64,000 bases of DNA from assembly GCA_019232985.1 (NCBI GenBank), contig JAFAMW010000030.1, positions 43,546 through 107,545 on the forward strand, given 5' to 3'. The notes under the pieces were generated by a model. That model was given only the letters and a program-made list of their open reading frames with translations, was not told the origin of the DNA and made no database searches. Source of the DNA: Roseateles sp. GTDB lineage: Bacteria > Pseudomonadota > Gammaproteobacteria > Burkholderiales > Burkholderiaceae. Position numbers and translations under genes: made by a program. Shown in pieces: positions 10,687 to 20,500 of this stretch. Each line of letters starts with the position of its first letter. Positions within the stretch are counted from its first letter, which is position 1.

Positions 10687-10698
10687 GATAGCGCTATC
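10687..10698. promoter_or_regulatory. LacI-type operator 1
   Basis: GATAGCGCTATC is a perfect 12-bp palindrome with a central CG, as LacI-family operators usually have. It lies 52 bp before the regulator start codon. Confidence 0.7.
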
Positions 10699-10783
10699 CC
10701 ATCCGGGTTTCCGTCCAGGGCCGCGCCGAGTTGGCGCCGATGACAGCGGGAATCGCGACATGGGATTTTCAATAAGGCGCCGA

Positions 10784-10795
10784 GATAGCGCTAAC
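10784..10795. promoter_or_regulatory. LacI-type operator 2
   Basis: GATAGCGCTAAC shares 11 of 12 bases with operator 1 and keeps the perfect core TAGCGCTA. It ends 3 bp before the GAGGAG Shine-Dalgarno of gluconokinase, so a bound repressor would block early transcription of that gene. The centres of the two sites are 97 bp apart. Confidence 0.7.
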
Positions 10796-10809
10796 CGAGG
10801 AGCGAGGCA

Positions 10810-11361
10810 ATGGAGGCGGATTATCGCGGCGCGGCCGCCGCGCCCGTCGTCGTCATGGGCGTGGCCGGCTGCGGCAAGTCCTCGCTCGCGCAGGTGCTCG
10901 GCGCGGCGCTCGGCTGGCCCGTGATCGAGGGCGACGACTTCCACCCGCCGCGCAACAAGGCGCTGATGCAGGCCGGCACGCCGCTGACCGACGCCGATCG
11001 CGCGGGCTGGCTCGACGCGCTCGGCGCCGAGCTCGCGCGCCACGAAGGCGGCGTGCTGTTGAGCTGCTCGGCGCTCAAGCGCGCCTACCGCGAGCGCCTG
11101 CGCGACGCGGTGCGCGGGCGCGGCCTGCGCTTCGTGTTCCTCGAGCTCGACGAGGCCGCCGCGCTCGCGCGCGTGCAGGCGCGCGGCGGACATTTCTTCA
11201 ACCCCGGGCTCGTGCGCAGCCAGTTCGAGACGCTCGAATCGCCGCTCGGCGAGCCCGGCGTGCTGCGCCTCGACGCGACCGACGCCCCTGCCGCATTGCG
11301 CGAGACGGCCCTGCAATGGCTCGCGCGCCCATCCACCACGACCAAGGAAGCCCGACCGTGA
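10810..11361 (+). CDS. gntK: Gluconokinase
   Basis: A 183-residue P-loop kinase that phosphorylates gluconate to 6-phosphogluconate. Walker A GVAGCGKS is at residues 17-24. The family motifs EGDDFHPPRNKALMQAGTPL and CSALKRAYRERLR are intact. The FNPGLVRSQFETLE segment matches the lid and substrate region near the C terminus. The length is normal. GAGGAG lies 6 bp before the ATG. Its stop overlaps the GTG start of the transporter (GTGA), so the two are coupled. The product can enter the Entner-Doudoroff or pentose phosphate pathway; the Entner-Doudoroff genes are not in the window. Confidence 0.95.
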   Translation: MEADYRGAAAAPVVVMGVAGCGKSSLAQVLGAALGWPVIEGDDFHPPRNKALMQAGTPLTDADRAGWLDALGAELARHEGGVLLSCSALKRAYRERLRDAVRGRGLRFVFLELDEAAALARVQARGGHFFNPGLVRSQFETLESPLGEPGVLRLDATDAPAALRETALQWLARPSTTTKEARP

Positions 11362-12647
11362 GCAACCCCTCCACCACCGTGCCGCGCCTGCGCTGGCGCA
11401 TCGGCGGCCTGATCGGCGTCGGCGTGCTGATCAACTACTTCGACCGCATCAGCATCTCGGTCGCGGGTCCGCAGCTGCGCGAGATGTTCGACCTGAGCCC
11501 GGCCGAGCTCGGCCTGCTGTTCAGCGCCTTCTTCTGGAGCTACGCGCTGCTGCAGATCCCGGCCGGCCTGATCCTCGACCGCTTCGGCGTCACGCGCGTC
11601 GGCCGCTGGTGCGCGTTCCTGTGGGGCCTGGCCTCGCTCGCGAGCGCCTGCGTGACGGGTTTCGCGGGCCTGTTCGCGGCGCGCATGCTGCTCGGCATCG
11701 CCGAGGCGCCGAGCTTCCCGGCCAACGCCAAGGCCACGGGCTTCTGGTTCCCGCGCACCGAGCGCGCGATGTCGACGGCGCTGTTCGACGCGGCCGCGAA
11801 GTTCTCGAACGTGATCGGCGTGCCGCTGATCGGCCTCGTCGTCGTGAAGCTCGGCTGGCGCTGGGGCTTCGGCGCGGTCGGCCTGCTGAGCCTCGCCTAC
11901 TTCGCGGCCTTCTACTGGATCTACCGCGACCCGAGCCAGCACCCGCGCCTCGCGCGCGAGGAGCACGACTACATCAAGGCGAACGGCGCGACGCCCGAGG
12001 GCGAGCTCTCGGCCAACCCGGCCGGCATGCTCGGCTACCTGCTGCGCCAGCGCAAGGTCTGGGGCCTGTCGATCGGCTTCGCGGCCTACGGCTACTGCTT
12101 CTACCTGTTCCTGACCTGGCTGCCCGGCTACCTCGTGCAGACCATGCACATGGACATCCTGAAGTCGTCGACCTTCGCGGCGATCCCCTGGGGCTGCGCG
12201 ACGCTCGCCGACCTGTTCGTCGGCGGCTGGCTGATCGATCACCTGATCCGCAAGGGCCTCGACGAGACGCGCGTGCGCAAGGGCGTGCTGCTCGCCGGCA
12301 TGCTGCTGGGCCTCGCGGTGTTCGGCGCGACGGCGAGCGACGACCCGGTCGTCGCGCTGACCTGGATCTCGATCGCGCTGAGCGGCCTCGCGGCGGCCGC
12401 GCCGGTCGGCTGGTCGCTGCCCTCGCTGATCGCGCCGCGCGGCTGCGCGGGCACGGTCGGCGGCATCATGAACTTCGCGAACAACATGATGGGCGCGGTC
12501 GCGCCGATCGTGACCGGCTACATCGTCGGCAAGACCAGCTCGTTCACGAACGCCTTCCTCGTCGCGGGCTGCGTGCTGCTCGTCGGCATCGCGTCGTTCG
12601 TGTTCCTGCTCGGGCGCATCGAGCCGGTGCCGGAACCCGAAGCCTGA
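11358..12647 (+). CDS. MFS transporter, anion:cation symporter (ACS) family, probable sugar-acid uptake
   Basis: A 429-residue inner-membrane protein with 12 predicted helices. Helix 1 carries INYFDRISISVAGP, the signature of the ACS family that includes glucarate, galactonate and hexuronate transporters. LDRFGVTRVGRW is the loop 2-3 MFS motif. The GTG start at 11358 is chosen because it gives the GTGA overlap with gntK, GGAAG lies 7 bp upstream, and family members begin about 15 residues before helix 1. Context makes gluconate or a related sugar acid the likely substrate. It is not of the GntP type usually paired with gluconokinase. A hairpin terminator follows. Confidence 0.88.
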   Translation: MSNPSTTVPRLRWRIGGLIGVGVLINYFDRISISVAGPQLREMFDLSPAELGLLFSAFFWSYALLQIPAGLILDRFGVTRVGRWCAFLWGLASLASACVTGFAGLFAARMLLGIAEAPSFPANAKATGFWFPRTERAMSTALFDAAAKFSNVIGVPLIGLVVVKLGWRWGFGAVGLLSLAYFAAFYWIYRDPSQHPRLAREEHDYIKANGATPEGELSANPAGMLGYLLRQRKVWGLSIGFAAYGYCFYLFLTWLPGYLVQTMHMDILKSSTFAAIPWGCATLADLFVGGWLIDHLIRKGLDETRVRKGVLLAGMLLGLAVFGATASDDPVVALTWISIALSGLAAAAPVGWSLPSLIAPRGCAGTVGGIMNFANNMMGAVAPIVTGYIVGKTSSFTNAFLVAGCVLLVGIASFVFLLGRIEPVPEPEA

Positions 12648-12669
12648 GTCGCGGGGTTCGAGCCAAGAA

Positions 12670-12695
12670 AAAGGGCCGCCCGAGGGCGGCCCTTT
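12670..12695. terminator. Bidirectional hairpin terminator between the transporter and tricorn-type protease genes
   Basis: A perfect 12-bp stem (AAAGGGCCGCCC / GGGCGGCCCTTT) with a GA centre lies between convergent genes. The minus strand continues as TTTTTCTT, a good U-tract for the protease gene. The plus side has only TTTGCGTT. Confidence 0.85.
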
Positions 12696-12722
12696 GCGTT
12701 GCGCCTTGCGGCGCCTCGACGC

Positions 12723-15700
12723 TTACTTCGCGAGCAGCGTCTTGACCGCGGCCTCGAGCTGCTGGTCCTCGCCGGCGTCGAGCTTGCCCGGGTCGTTCGC
12801 GACGATCACGTCGGGCGTGATCTCGGCCTTCTCCATGAAGTTGCCCTTGGCGTCGCGGAAGCCCACTTCGGGGATGCCGAAGTAGACGCTGCGGTCCTGC
12901 AGGTTCTCCCACCAGACGGCCGTGCCCGTGCCTGCGACCGGCATGCCGATCAGCTTGCCGACCTTGAAGTGCTGGTAGGTCCACGGGAACAGGTGGGCGT
13001 CGCTGTAGTTGCTCTCGCTGATCAGCACGACCGAGGGCTTGGTCCAGCGCGTCGTCGGCTCCCAGCCGAGGCTCTGGCCGCGCGGCAGGAACTCGAGGTA
13101 GCGCTCGCCGCTCAGGAAGGTCGTCAGCGTATCGTGCAGATTGCCGCCGCCGTTGAAGCGCGTGTCGACGATCAGCGCCTCCTTGCCGGCCTCGATGCCG
13201 AGCGCGTCGGCGTAGGTCTGGCGGAAGCTCTCGTCGTCCATGCCGCGCACGTGCACGTAGCCGAGCCTGCCGCCCGAGAGCTTGTGCACGAGCTCGCGCT
13301 CGCGCCGCACCCAGCGCTGGTAGAGCAGCTCGTTCTGCGCGCCCGCGGCGATCGGCTTGAGCGTCTGCTCGAAGCGCTTGCCGCTGGCCGGGTCGAGCAC
13401 GCTCAGGCGCACGAGGCGGCCGACCTTCTGGTCGAGCAGGCTGTCGTACTCGGCGCCCGCGGCGATGCCCGTGCCGTCGATCGCCTCGATCACCATGCCG
13501 GCCTTGAGCTTCGCGTCGGCCTTGTCGAGCGGGCCGCCCTCGAGCACCTCGCCGACCTTCAGGCCCGCGCCGTGCCAGGCCGGGTCGACGAACACGCCGA
13601 GCTGGCCCGTGCTCGCCGCGCCCTGCACCTGCGGCCGGTAGCCCGAGCCCGTGTGCGAGACGTTGAGCTCGCCGAGGTACTCGCTGAGCATCTCGGCGAG
13701 GTCGTAGTTGTCGGCGATATAGGGCAGGAACTTCGCGTAGACCTCGCGGTAGCCGTCCCAGTCGACGCCGCCCATGTCCGTGACGTAGAGCTTCTCGCGC
13801 GTCTGGCGCCACACATGCTCGAACATCTGGCGGCGCTCGGCCGCGCGGTCGAGGCGCAGCGCCGCGCTGAAGTGCACGGGCTCGGGCTTGGCGTCGCCCT
13901 CGCCGACCTTGAACTTCTGGATATTGCCGCCCGCGAGCACGAAGGCCGTGTCGCCCTTGGCGTCGAGCTGCAGGTCGACGTCGTCGCCATGCGGGCCGCC
14001 GGGCAGCTCGCCGAGCTTCTTCGGCTCGTGCGCGCGCATGCGGTTGACCCACAGCTCGTGGCCGTCGCCGACCTTTACGATGTAGTACAGCGCCTCGCCG
14101 TCGGGCGAGAGCTCGAAGGCCTCGACCTCGCTCGAGTAGGGCGTCAGGCGCGCGACGCGCTCGTGCAGGCCTTCGCTGTCGATCGCGACCGGCGGCGGCA
14201 GCTTGATCGCGTCGTCGTCCTTCTTCGCGTCGTCCTTCTTGTCGTCCTTCTTCTCGTCCTTGCCCTTCTCGGCCTCGTCCTCGCGCTTCTTGAGCGCGGC
14301 GAACTCGGCCTTGTCGAGGTTGAAGCGGTCGAAGGCCGCGCGCGTCAGGAACAGCGCCTGGACGTCGCCCTGGGTCGGCGAGTTCGGCTGGCCGTGCAGG
14401 CCCCAGCGGTCGGTTTCCCAGAGCACGACCTGGCCCTTGCGCGCGAAGATCGGGTGGGCGTCCTCGTAGCCGCTCAGCGACAGGTTCGTCACCGTGCCGC
14501 TGCCGTCGGCCGGCACGAGGCCGACCTCCGAGCTCCAGCGGCTCGGCTCGATGAAGTTCACGAGCAGCGACTTCGCGTCGGGCGACCACGCGAACCATTG
14601 GTCGCCGTCCGAGTACGAGTAGCTGTGCTTGGCGGCCATGACCTCGCGCGTCTTGCCGGTCGCGCGGTCGAGCACGCGCACGGCGACGCGGTCCTCGAGG
14701 TAGGCGACCTCCCTGCCGTCGGGCGAGTAGACCGGCTGGAAGTTCTGGTGCTCGTTGTCGAGCAGGGTCCTGGTGCGGATCTCGGCGGCGTCGAAGAAAT
14801 GCGGCGCCTCCTTGCGCGTGCCGGCGATCGCGGCCTCCTCCAGGCGCCAGTGCCCGTCCTGCTCGGCCGCATAGACGATGTGGCGGCCGTCGGGGCTGAA
14901 GCTGACCGAGCGCTTCTGGCCCGCGCCGTCGCTGATGCGGCGCGTGTCGCCGAACTCGGTGGACGCGACGAAGACCTGGCCGCGCACGACGAACGCGATC
15001 TCGTCGCCGTCGGGGCTCGGCGACAGCTCGGTCGCCTCGTTCGAAAGGCTCAGGTTCTGGACCGTCGCGGGCTCGGTGTCGGCGCCGATGCTGACGGCGA
15101 CCTTCTGCGGCTCGCCACCCGGCGCCAGGGTGTACAGCTCGCCGTCGTAGCCGAAGCTCAGCAGGCCGTCGTCGGCCATGCTCAGGAAGCGCACCGGGTT
15201 CTTCGTGTAATGCGTTACCTGCTCGGCCTTGGCCGGATCGTCGGCCGGCATCTTCCAGACGTTGAAGCTGCCGCTCTTCTCGCTGAGGAAGTAGACGGTC
15301 TTCTGGTCGGGCGCCCAGACCGGGTTGCGGTTCTCCCAGCCGCCGCCGGTCAGCTTGCGGTGCTCGCCGGTCTTGGTGTCGTAGAGCCAGACGTCGTGGG
15401 CGACCGGCGCGACATGGTGCTTGCGCCAGAGGTTCTCGTAGCCCTTCAGGTCCTCGTAGACGAGGCGCGTGCCCGCGCGGTCGAAGCGCCCGGCGAGCGC
15501 CGGCATGCTGAAGACCCGGGTCGGCTCGCGGCCGCCGGCCACGTCGACCTCGTAGAGCTGGCCCATCATCGGGCTCGGGAACTCGATGTTCGCCGCGGTG
15601 GCGCCGCGCTGCGCCGAGAACAGCACCTTCGCGCCGTCGGGCGTGAACGCGAACGGCAGCTCGGACGCCGAATGCGTGGTCAGGCGCCGCGCCGGGCCGC

Positions 15701-16040
15701 CGTCGGCTGCGATCGCGAACACGTCGAAGTTGCCGTTCAGGTCCGACGCGTAGGCGATCAAACGGCTGTCCGGCGACCAGACCGGCTCGGTGTTGTGGTG
15801 GCCGTTGCCGACGAGCAGGCGCGCCTGGCCGCCGCCGGCCGGCACGACGAACAGATTGCCCTCGAACGCGAACGCGATCGACTTGCCGTCGGGCGAGATC
15901 GCCGAGTGGCGCAGCCACAGCGGGTGCTCGAGCGGGCCGAGCGCGGCGCCGGGTTCGCCCGCGCCGCCGAACGACGGCGCCCAGGGCAGAGCGGCCAACA
16001 GAAGCGCAATCGTGCTGCGCCGGATACGGGACCTTGCCAT
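12723..16040 (-). CDS. Tricorn-type S41 family peptidase, exported
   Basis: A 1105-residue protein, close to the 1071 residues of archaeal tricorn protease. Residues 1-27 are a signal peptide. Beta-propeller repeats of the PD40/WD40-like type fill about 45-650 (ISPDGKSIAFAF, WSPDSRLIAYASD, FTPDGAKVLFSAQ, FSPDGRHIVYAAE). A Lys/Asp-rich linker near residue 600 separates propeller parts. A PDZ domain follows at about 810-890 and the S41 core at about 900-1090. Candidate catalytic residues by comparison with tricorn are Ser-His in NVSHTGSG near 794, Ser in NYSDAHLF near 1013 and Glu in FMEKAEITPD near 1069. AGGAGA lies 8 bp before the ATG. Here it is probably periplasmic and trims peptides, unlike cytoplasmic archaeal tricorn. 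Confidence 0.93.
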   Translation of the reverse strand: MARSRIRRSTIALLLAALPWAPSFGGAGEPGAALGPLEHPLWLRHSAISPDGKSIAFAFEGNLFVVPAGGGQARLLVGNGHHNTEPVWSPDSRLIAYASDLNGNFDVFAIAADGGPARRLTTHSASELPFAFTPDGAKVLFSAQRGATAANIEFPSPMMGQLYEVDVAGGREPTRVFSMPALAGRFDRAGTRLVYEDLKGYENLWRKHHVAPVAHDVWLYDTKTGEHRKLTGGGWENRNPVWAPDQKTVYFLSEKSGSFNVWKMPADDPAKAEQVTHYTKNPVRFLSMADDGLLSFGYDGELYTLAPGGEPQKVAVSIGADTEPATVQNLSLSNEATELSPSPDGDEIAFVVRGQVFVASTEFGDTRRISDGAGQKRSVSFSPDGRHIVYAAEQDGHWRLEEAAIAGTRKEAPHFFDAAEIRTRTLLDNEHQNFQPVYSPDGREVAYLEDRVAVRVLDRATGKTREVMAAKHSYSYSDGDQWFAWSPDAKSLLVNFIEPSRWSSEVGLVPADGSGTVTNLSLSGYEDAHPIFARKGQVVLWETDRWGLHGQPNSPTQGDVQALFLTRAAFDRFNLDKAEFAALKKREDEAEKGKDEKKDDKKDDAKKDDDAIKLPPPVAIDSEGLHERVARLTPYSSEVEAFELSPDGEALYYIVKVGDGHELWVNRMRAHEPKKLGELPGGPHGDDVDLQLDAKGDTAFVLAGGNIQKFKVGEGDAKPEPVHFSAALRLDRAAERRQMFEHVWRQTREKLYVTDMGGVDWDGYREVYAKFLPYIADNYDLAEMLSEYLGELNVSHTGSGYRPQVQGAASTGQLGVFVDPAWHGAGLKVGEVLEGGPLDKADAKLKAGMVIEAIDGTGIAAGAEYDSLLDQKVGRLVRLSVLDPASGKRFEQTLKPIAAGAQNELLYQRWVRRERELVHKLSGGRLGYVHVRGMDDESFRQTYADALGIEAGKEALIVDTRFNGGGNLHDTLTTFLSGERYLEFLPRGQSLGWEPTTRWTKPSVVLISESNYSDAHLFPWTYQHFKVGKLIGMPVAGTGTAVWWENLQDRSVYFGIPEVGFRDAKGNFMEKAEITPDVIVANDPGKLDAGEDQQLEAAVKTLLAK

Positions 16041-16157
16041 CGTCGGAGTCTCCTGGTTTGGGTAGGCGCCGGGCAGTCTAATGGGCCGAATAGCGCGTAG
16101 CCGATCGTCATAATCGGCGGTTCGCGGCGACGCGGCTGCGCCACACTGAAGCCCACC

Positions 16158-16733
16158 ATGGCGAAGACGTCCCCCCTGCTCATCGGCGCGCTGGTCCTCG
16201 CCGCCGCGCTCGGCGGCTGCGGCACGCCGTCGCAGTCGCTCGGCATGAACATCACGACCGGCGACGCGCTGCAGCTGCGCACCTGGGTGCCCGACGCGCT
16301 GAAGTTCAACGTCGAGCTCGACCATGTGAAGGGCGGCGATGCGACGAGCCGCTGGTGGGGCTCGCGCGTCAGCGGCATGGCGCTCGAGCAGGCGCTCGAG
16401 GACTCGCTGCGCTCGGTCGGCATGCTGCCGGTCGCGCCGGCCTCGCCGGCGCGCTACCAGCTGCGCTGCGAGATCGTCGCGCTGGTCCAGCCCGTCGTCG
16501 CGGCCGACACGACGGTGACCGTGACGATCCACTACGAGCTGCTCCAGAAGTCCGACGGCAAGCTGCTCTACCAGCGCGACGTGCGCACCCGCGCGACGAC
16601 CGACTTCACCGACGCGATGCTGTCGCAGCCCGAGCGCATGCGCAGATCCAACGAAAGCGCGGTGCGCCAGAACATCGTGACGGCGCTGCGCGACCTGATG
16701 GCGCTGCGCGTCGAGGCGCCGACGCCGATCTGA
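16158..16733 (+). CDS. Putative lipoprotein of unknown function
   Basis: A 191-residue protein. The N terminus has a short hydrophobic segment ending in lipobox LGGC, so Cys21 would be lipidated. The mature part alternates helices and strands (TTVTVTIHYELLQKSDGKLLYQRDVR), reminiscent of small periplasmic lipoproteins that help outer-membrane or transport complexes. No family is recognised. The gene diverges from the tricorn-type protease (117 bp between starts). CATAAT near 16109-16114 is a possible -10. Its stop is 11 bp from the stop of the convergent amidase gene. Confidence 0.7.
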   Translation: MAKTSPLLIGALVLAAALGGCGTPSQSLGMNITTGDALQLRTWVPDALKFNVELDHVKGGDATSRWWGSRVSGMALEQALEDSLRSVGMLPVAPASPARYQLRCEIVALVQPVVAADTTVTVTIHYELLQKSDGKLLYQRDVRTRATTDFTDAMLSQPERMRRSNESAVRQNIVTALRDLMALRVEAPTPI

Positions 16734-16744
16734 ATTGCGCGCGC

Positions 16745-17548
16745 TTACAGCACCCGGTGGGCGAGCGCCGGCAGCTGGCGCCGCACCTGGGCGAGCCGCG
16801 CCGGGTCGAGCTCGGCGACCACGACGCCCTCGCCTTCGGCCTGGCAGGCGAGCACCTCGCCCCAGGGGTCGACGATCATGCTATGGCCCCAGGTGCGCCG
16901 GCCGTTGGCGTGGCGGCCGCCCTGCGCCGCGGCGATCACGTAGCTCTGGTTCTCGACGGCGCGCGCGCGCAGCAGGAGCTCCCAGTGCTTCTCGCCGGTC
17001 GTGTAGGTGAAGGCCGCGGGCACGCTGATCAGGTCGCAGGGCGCTGCCGCGCCGAGGCTGCGGTAGAGCTCGGGGAAGCGCAGGTCGTAGCAGACCGACA
17101 GGCCGACGCGCAGGCCCGCAGCCGTGCAGCCGACCGGCGCGGCGCCGGCCTCGATCACGCGGCCCTCGTCGTATTGCTCGCGGCCATTGTCGAAGCGGAA
17201 CAGGTGGATCTTGTCGTAGCGCGCGGCCGCGGCGCCGTCGGGCGCGTAGACGAAGCAGGTGTTGCGCACATGGCCGGGCGCGTCGGCGACGAGCGGCAGC
17301 GTGCCGCCGACGACCCACAGGCCGAGCTCGCGCGCGGCGGCCGCGAGCATCGCCTGGATCGGCCCCTGGCCCGGCGTCTCGGCGCACGCGAGCTTGGCGT
17401 CCTCGCGCTCGCCCATCAGGCAGAAATACTCGGGCAGCGCGGCGAGCTCGGCGCCCGCGGCGCGCGCCTGCTCGAGCAGCGCGCGGGCGCGCGCGAGGTT
17501 GGCGTCGAGCGCGGTGCCCGAGACCATCTGGATGGCGGCGATCTTCAT
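16745..17548 (-). CDS. Carbon-nitrogen hydrolase, Nit/omega-amidase-like
   Basis: A 267-residue nitrilase-superfamily enzyme. The catalytic triad is complete: Glu40 in LPEYF, Lys113 in YDKIHLF, Cys153 in VCYDLRFPE. The bacterial homologues of this branch (Nit1-like) hydrolyse deaminated glutathione or omega-amides of 2-oxo acids as metabolite repair. The exact substrate cannot be read from sequence. Its ATG overlaps the stop of yhdP (ATGA), so it is translationally coupled to that gene. This nit-yhdP pairing next to glnE recurs in Betaproteobacteria, as far as I recall. Confidence 0.92.
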   Translation of the reverse strand: MKIAAIQMVSGTALDANLARARALLEQARAAGAELAALPEYFCLMGEREDAKLACAETPGQGPIQAMLAAAARELGLWVVGGTLPLVADAPGHVRNTCFVYAPDGAAAARYDKIHLFRFDNGREQYDEGRVIEAGAAPVGCTAAGLRVGLSVCYDLRFPELYRSLGAAAPCDLISVPAAFTYTTGEKHWELLLRARAVENQSYVIAAAQGGRHANGRRTWGHSMIVDPWGEVLACQAEGEGVVVAELDPARLAQVRRQLPALAHRVL

Positions 17549-20500
17549 GGCGACTCCTTTGCCGCGGACTGTGCCGAAGACGCCGCCGCGGCGGGGGCTT
17601 CGTCGCGGTCGACCTTGTCGACCTTGGGGTCGGTCCAGCTACCGGTGATGTGGAACTCGCGCGTGCCGGCCTCGTTGATCGGCTTGGACAGCAGCAGCTG
17701 GGCGAGGAAGGCGCCGAGCCCGATCGCGGGGTTCACGGCCGCGTAGGCGAGCGACGCGCCGCCCGCGTTGAACTCGGGCACGACGACGACGCTGAGGTTC
17801 TGCGTCTCGGCGGCGAGGTCGGCCGAACCGGCGATGCGCACGGTGGCCTGGACGCCCTGCATCTTCAGGTCCTTGCTGCGCGCGACGCCGTGGGCGATGT
17901 CGACGCTGCCGCTGACGTCGTCGAACGCGAAGCCCTCGGAGAACACGTCGCGGAAGTCGAACAGCAGGCGGCGCGGCAGCGACTGCAGGCTCAGCACGCC
18001 GAGCAGGCGGCCGACGCCGGGCTCGGCCTTGAGGAACTGGCCCGCGTCGAGCCTGACGTCGAAATGCCCGTCCATCGCGGCGGCCTCGGGCGTCAGCGGC
18101 GAGCCGAGCCAGCCGAGCGTGCCGGCGAGCCGGCCCTTGCCGCCGCGCAGCACCTGGCCCTGGCCGAGGCGCTCGAGCATCGCGCCGCCGTCGCGCACGT
18201 CGAGCGTCCAGTCGAGCTCGGTGCGGCGCGGCGCGCCGGTCGCCGCGGCGGCCCAGTTGCCGTGCGCGGTCAGCACGGCGTCGGGCGCGGCGAGCTCGAG
18301 CTGGCTGAGCTTCCAGTCGCGCGTCTGCGCGTCGGCCTGCGCCTGGATGCCGAGGCGGCCGAGCTTCTTGCCGCGCAGCTCGAAGTCGTCGACCGCGATG
18401 TCGAGCGTCGGCACGATGTCGGGCTGGCGCTGGTCGCCGAGGTTCCGGTCGAGGAACTGGCTGACCGTGTCGGCGTCCTGCTTGGGCAGGGACAGGTGGC
18501 CGAGGCGCGCCTGGACGCGGCGCAGCTGACCCGCGCGCGCGAACTCGAGCTCGATCTTGCCAGCGAGCTGCTCGGCCGTCAGGCCGACGCGCAGCAGCGC
18601 GCCCGCGTCGGGCGCGGCGACGCGCTCGATATGCGCGTCGAGCTGGTCGAGCGGGCGGCCGAACAGCTGCAGCGAACGCGCGCGCAGCTGCAGCTCGGTC
18701 GGCGCGTAGCCGGCCGCGTCGAAGCCGCCGCCCGCCCCGCCCGGGTCCTGGCCGCGCACGAGCGCGAACCAGGCGTCGAGGTTCGCGTCGCCGAGGTGTG
18801 CGTCGAGCGCGACGCCATGCGCGGGCAGCGCCGGCGCGGCCGTGAGCACGCCGAGCGCGCCGCGCAGCACATGGGCCTGGGCGCCGGCCGTGTCGCGCAG
18901 GTACTGGGCCTGCAGCAGTCCGGCGAGCTCGACGCGCAGCTCGTCGCGTGTCGCGCCCTGCGGCGTCAGCTGCACGTGCAGCGGCAGCGCCGTCGCCGCG
19001 GCCTTGTGCAGCGGCGCGGGCAGGTCGACCGCAAGGCCCTGCAGCGTGCTCGCGATGTCGATCGACTGGCCCTCGTCGGTGAAGCCGAGGTGGAGCTGGT
19101 AGGCCGCCTGGCCCTGCAGCGCGCGCGCGAACGGACCGAACCCGCCGAACTCGTGGCGCAGGCCTTCGGCCGTCGCCGTGCCGTTGCCGGCGAAGCGCAG
19201 GCTGCCGTCGGCCTGGCTGCCGCCTTCGAACGCGAGCTCGCCGCCGAGCGCCTGGGCGCGGCCGTGGCTGACCGCCACGCCCTTGGTGTCGAAGTCGACG
19301 CGCGCCTGCGCCGCGTCGAACTGCGGCACGTCGGGGCGCAGTCGCAACTGGTCGTCGGCGAGCTGGACGCTGCCCTTGACGGTCGAGCGCGCCATCTCGG
19401 TCAGCGGCAGGCGCAGCGCGAGGTGCAAGCCCGCGTTGCCGCTCGCCGTGGCCTGGCTCAGCGCGTGGCCGATCCACGCGTCGACGGGCGACGCGCGCAC
19501 GTAGCCGAGCAGCTCGGCGAGCGGGCCGCGGCCGCTGCCCTCGAGCTCGAGCACCGGCCTGCGGCCGAGCGCCTTGATGCCGCCGTTCACGCCGCTGAGC
19601 TCGTAGCCGAGCGCATGGGCGCGGCCGTCCTCGATCAGCATCGCGCCGCGGTCGAACACGAGGCCCGCGTCGACCTGGGTGAAGACCGGCCAGACCGGCG
19701 CCTGGCCCGGGTCGGGCGGCACGTAGGCGAGCGTGACGTCGCGCGCCCGGGTCGAGATGCGGAACTCGCCGCGCACGGTGCCGCGCGGCACCGGCCGGTC
19801 GAACGGGAAGTCGGCGAGCTCGCCGGCGAGGCGCAGCTGCACGTCCTCGGCCGTGCCGGCGAGCACGGCGCCGCGCACGTAGTCGCGCGCGTCGGCGATC
19901 GCGAGCGGCAGGTAGCGCTGCACGCGCGCGGCCGCGACATGGTCGATATGGCCGCGCAGGTCGAGGTGGCCGTAGGGCGACGCGCTGCTGTGCCAGCTCA
20001 CGTCAAAGCGGCCCGCGAGGTCCTCGTTCGCGAGCTTGAGCTCGCGCAGGTCGATCGCGAGGCGCCGCGGCTGGCGGCCCTGCGCCGGCGTGACCTGCCA
20101 TTGCAGCTGACCGCTCAGCGAGTTCAGCGGCACGTTCGGCTCCTCGAACAGGCCGGGGATCTCGACGCTGCCCTTGGCGATGCCGAGCTGGGCCTGGCCG
20201 CCGTGTTCGTCGGCCGTGACGACGAGGCTCGCGCCGTCGACGCCGGGCGTGCCGTAGCCGACGCCGCCCGCCGGCGGCCGCGCGTTGACGCTGAAGGCCT
20301 CGATATGGGCGCCGACGCGGTAATGGCTCGGCGCCTCGAGGCTGCCGTCCCATTGCGCGCTGAAGTCCGACAGCACGCCCTCGGGGTGGAGCTGGTCGAG
20401 CAGCTCGCGGACCTGGTTGCCGACCGGCAGGCGCTCGGCGATCTGCGCCATCAGCGCGAAGTCGAGGCGCTCGGCCGAGGCCGTGCCGCCGAGCACGCGC

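Noticed and set aside
14200..14300. Lys/Asp-rich repetitive segment in the tricorn-type gene as a possible frameshift or repeat insertion
   Set aside because: The frame is continuous on both sides, and charged linkers occur in large propeller proteins.
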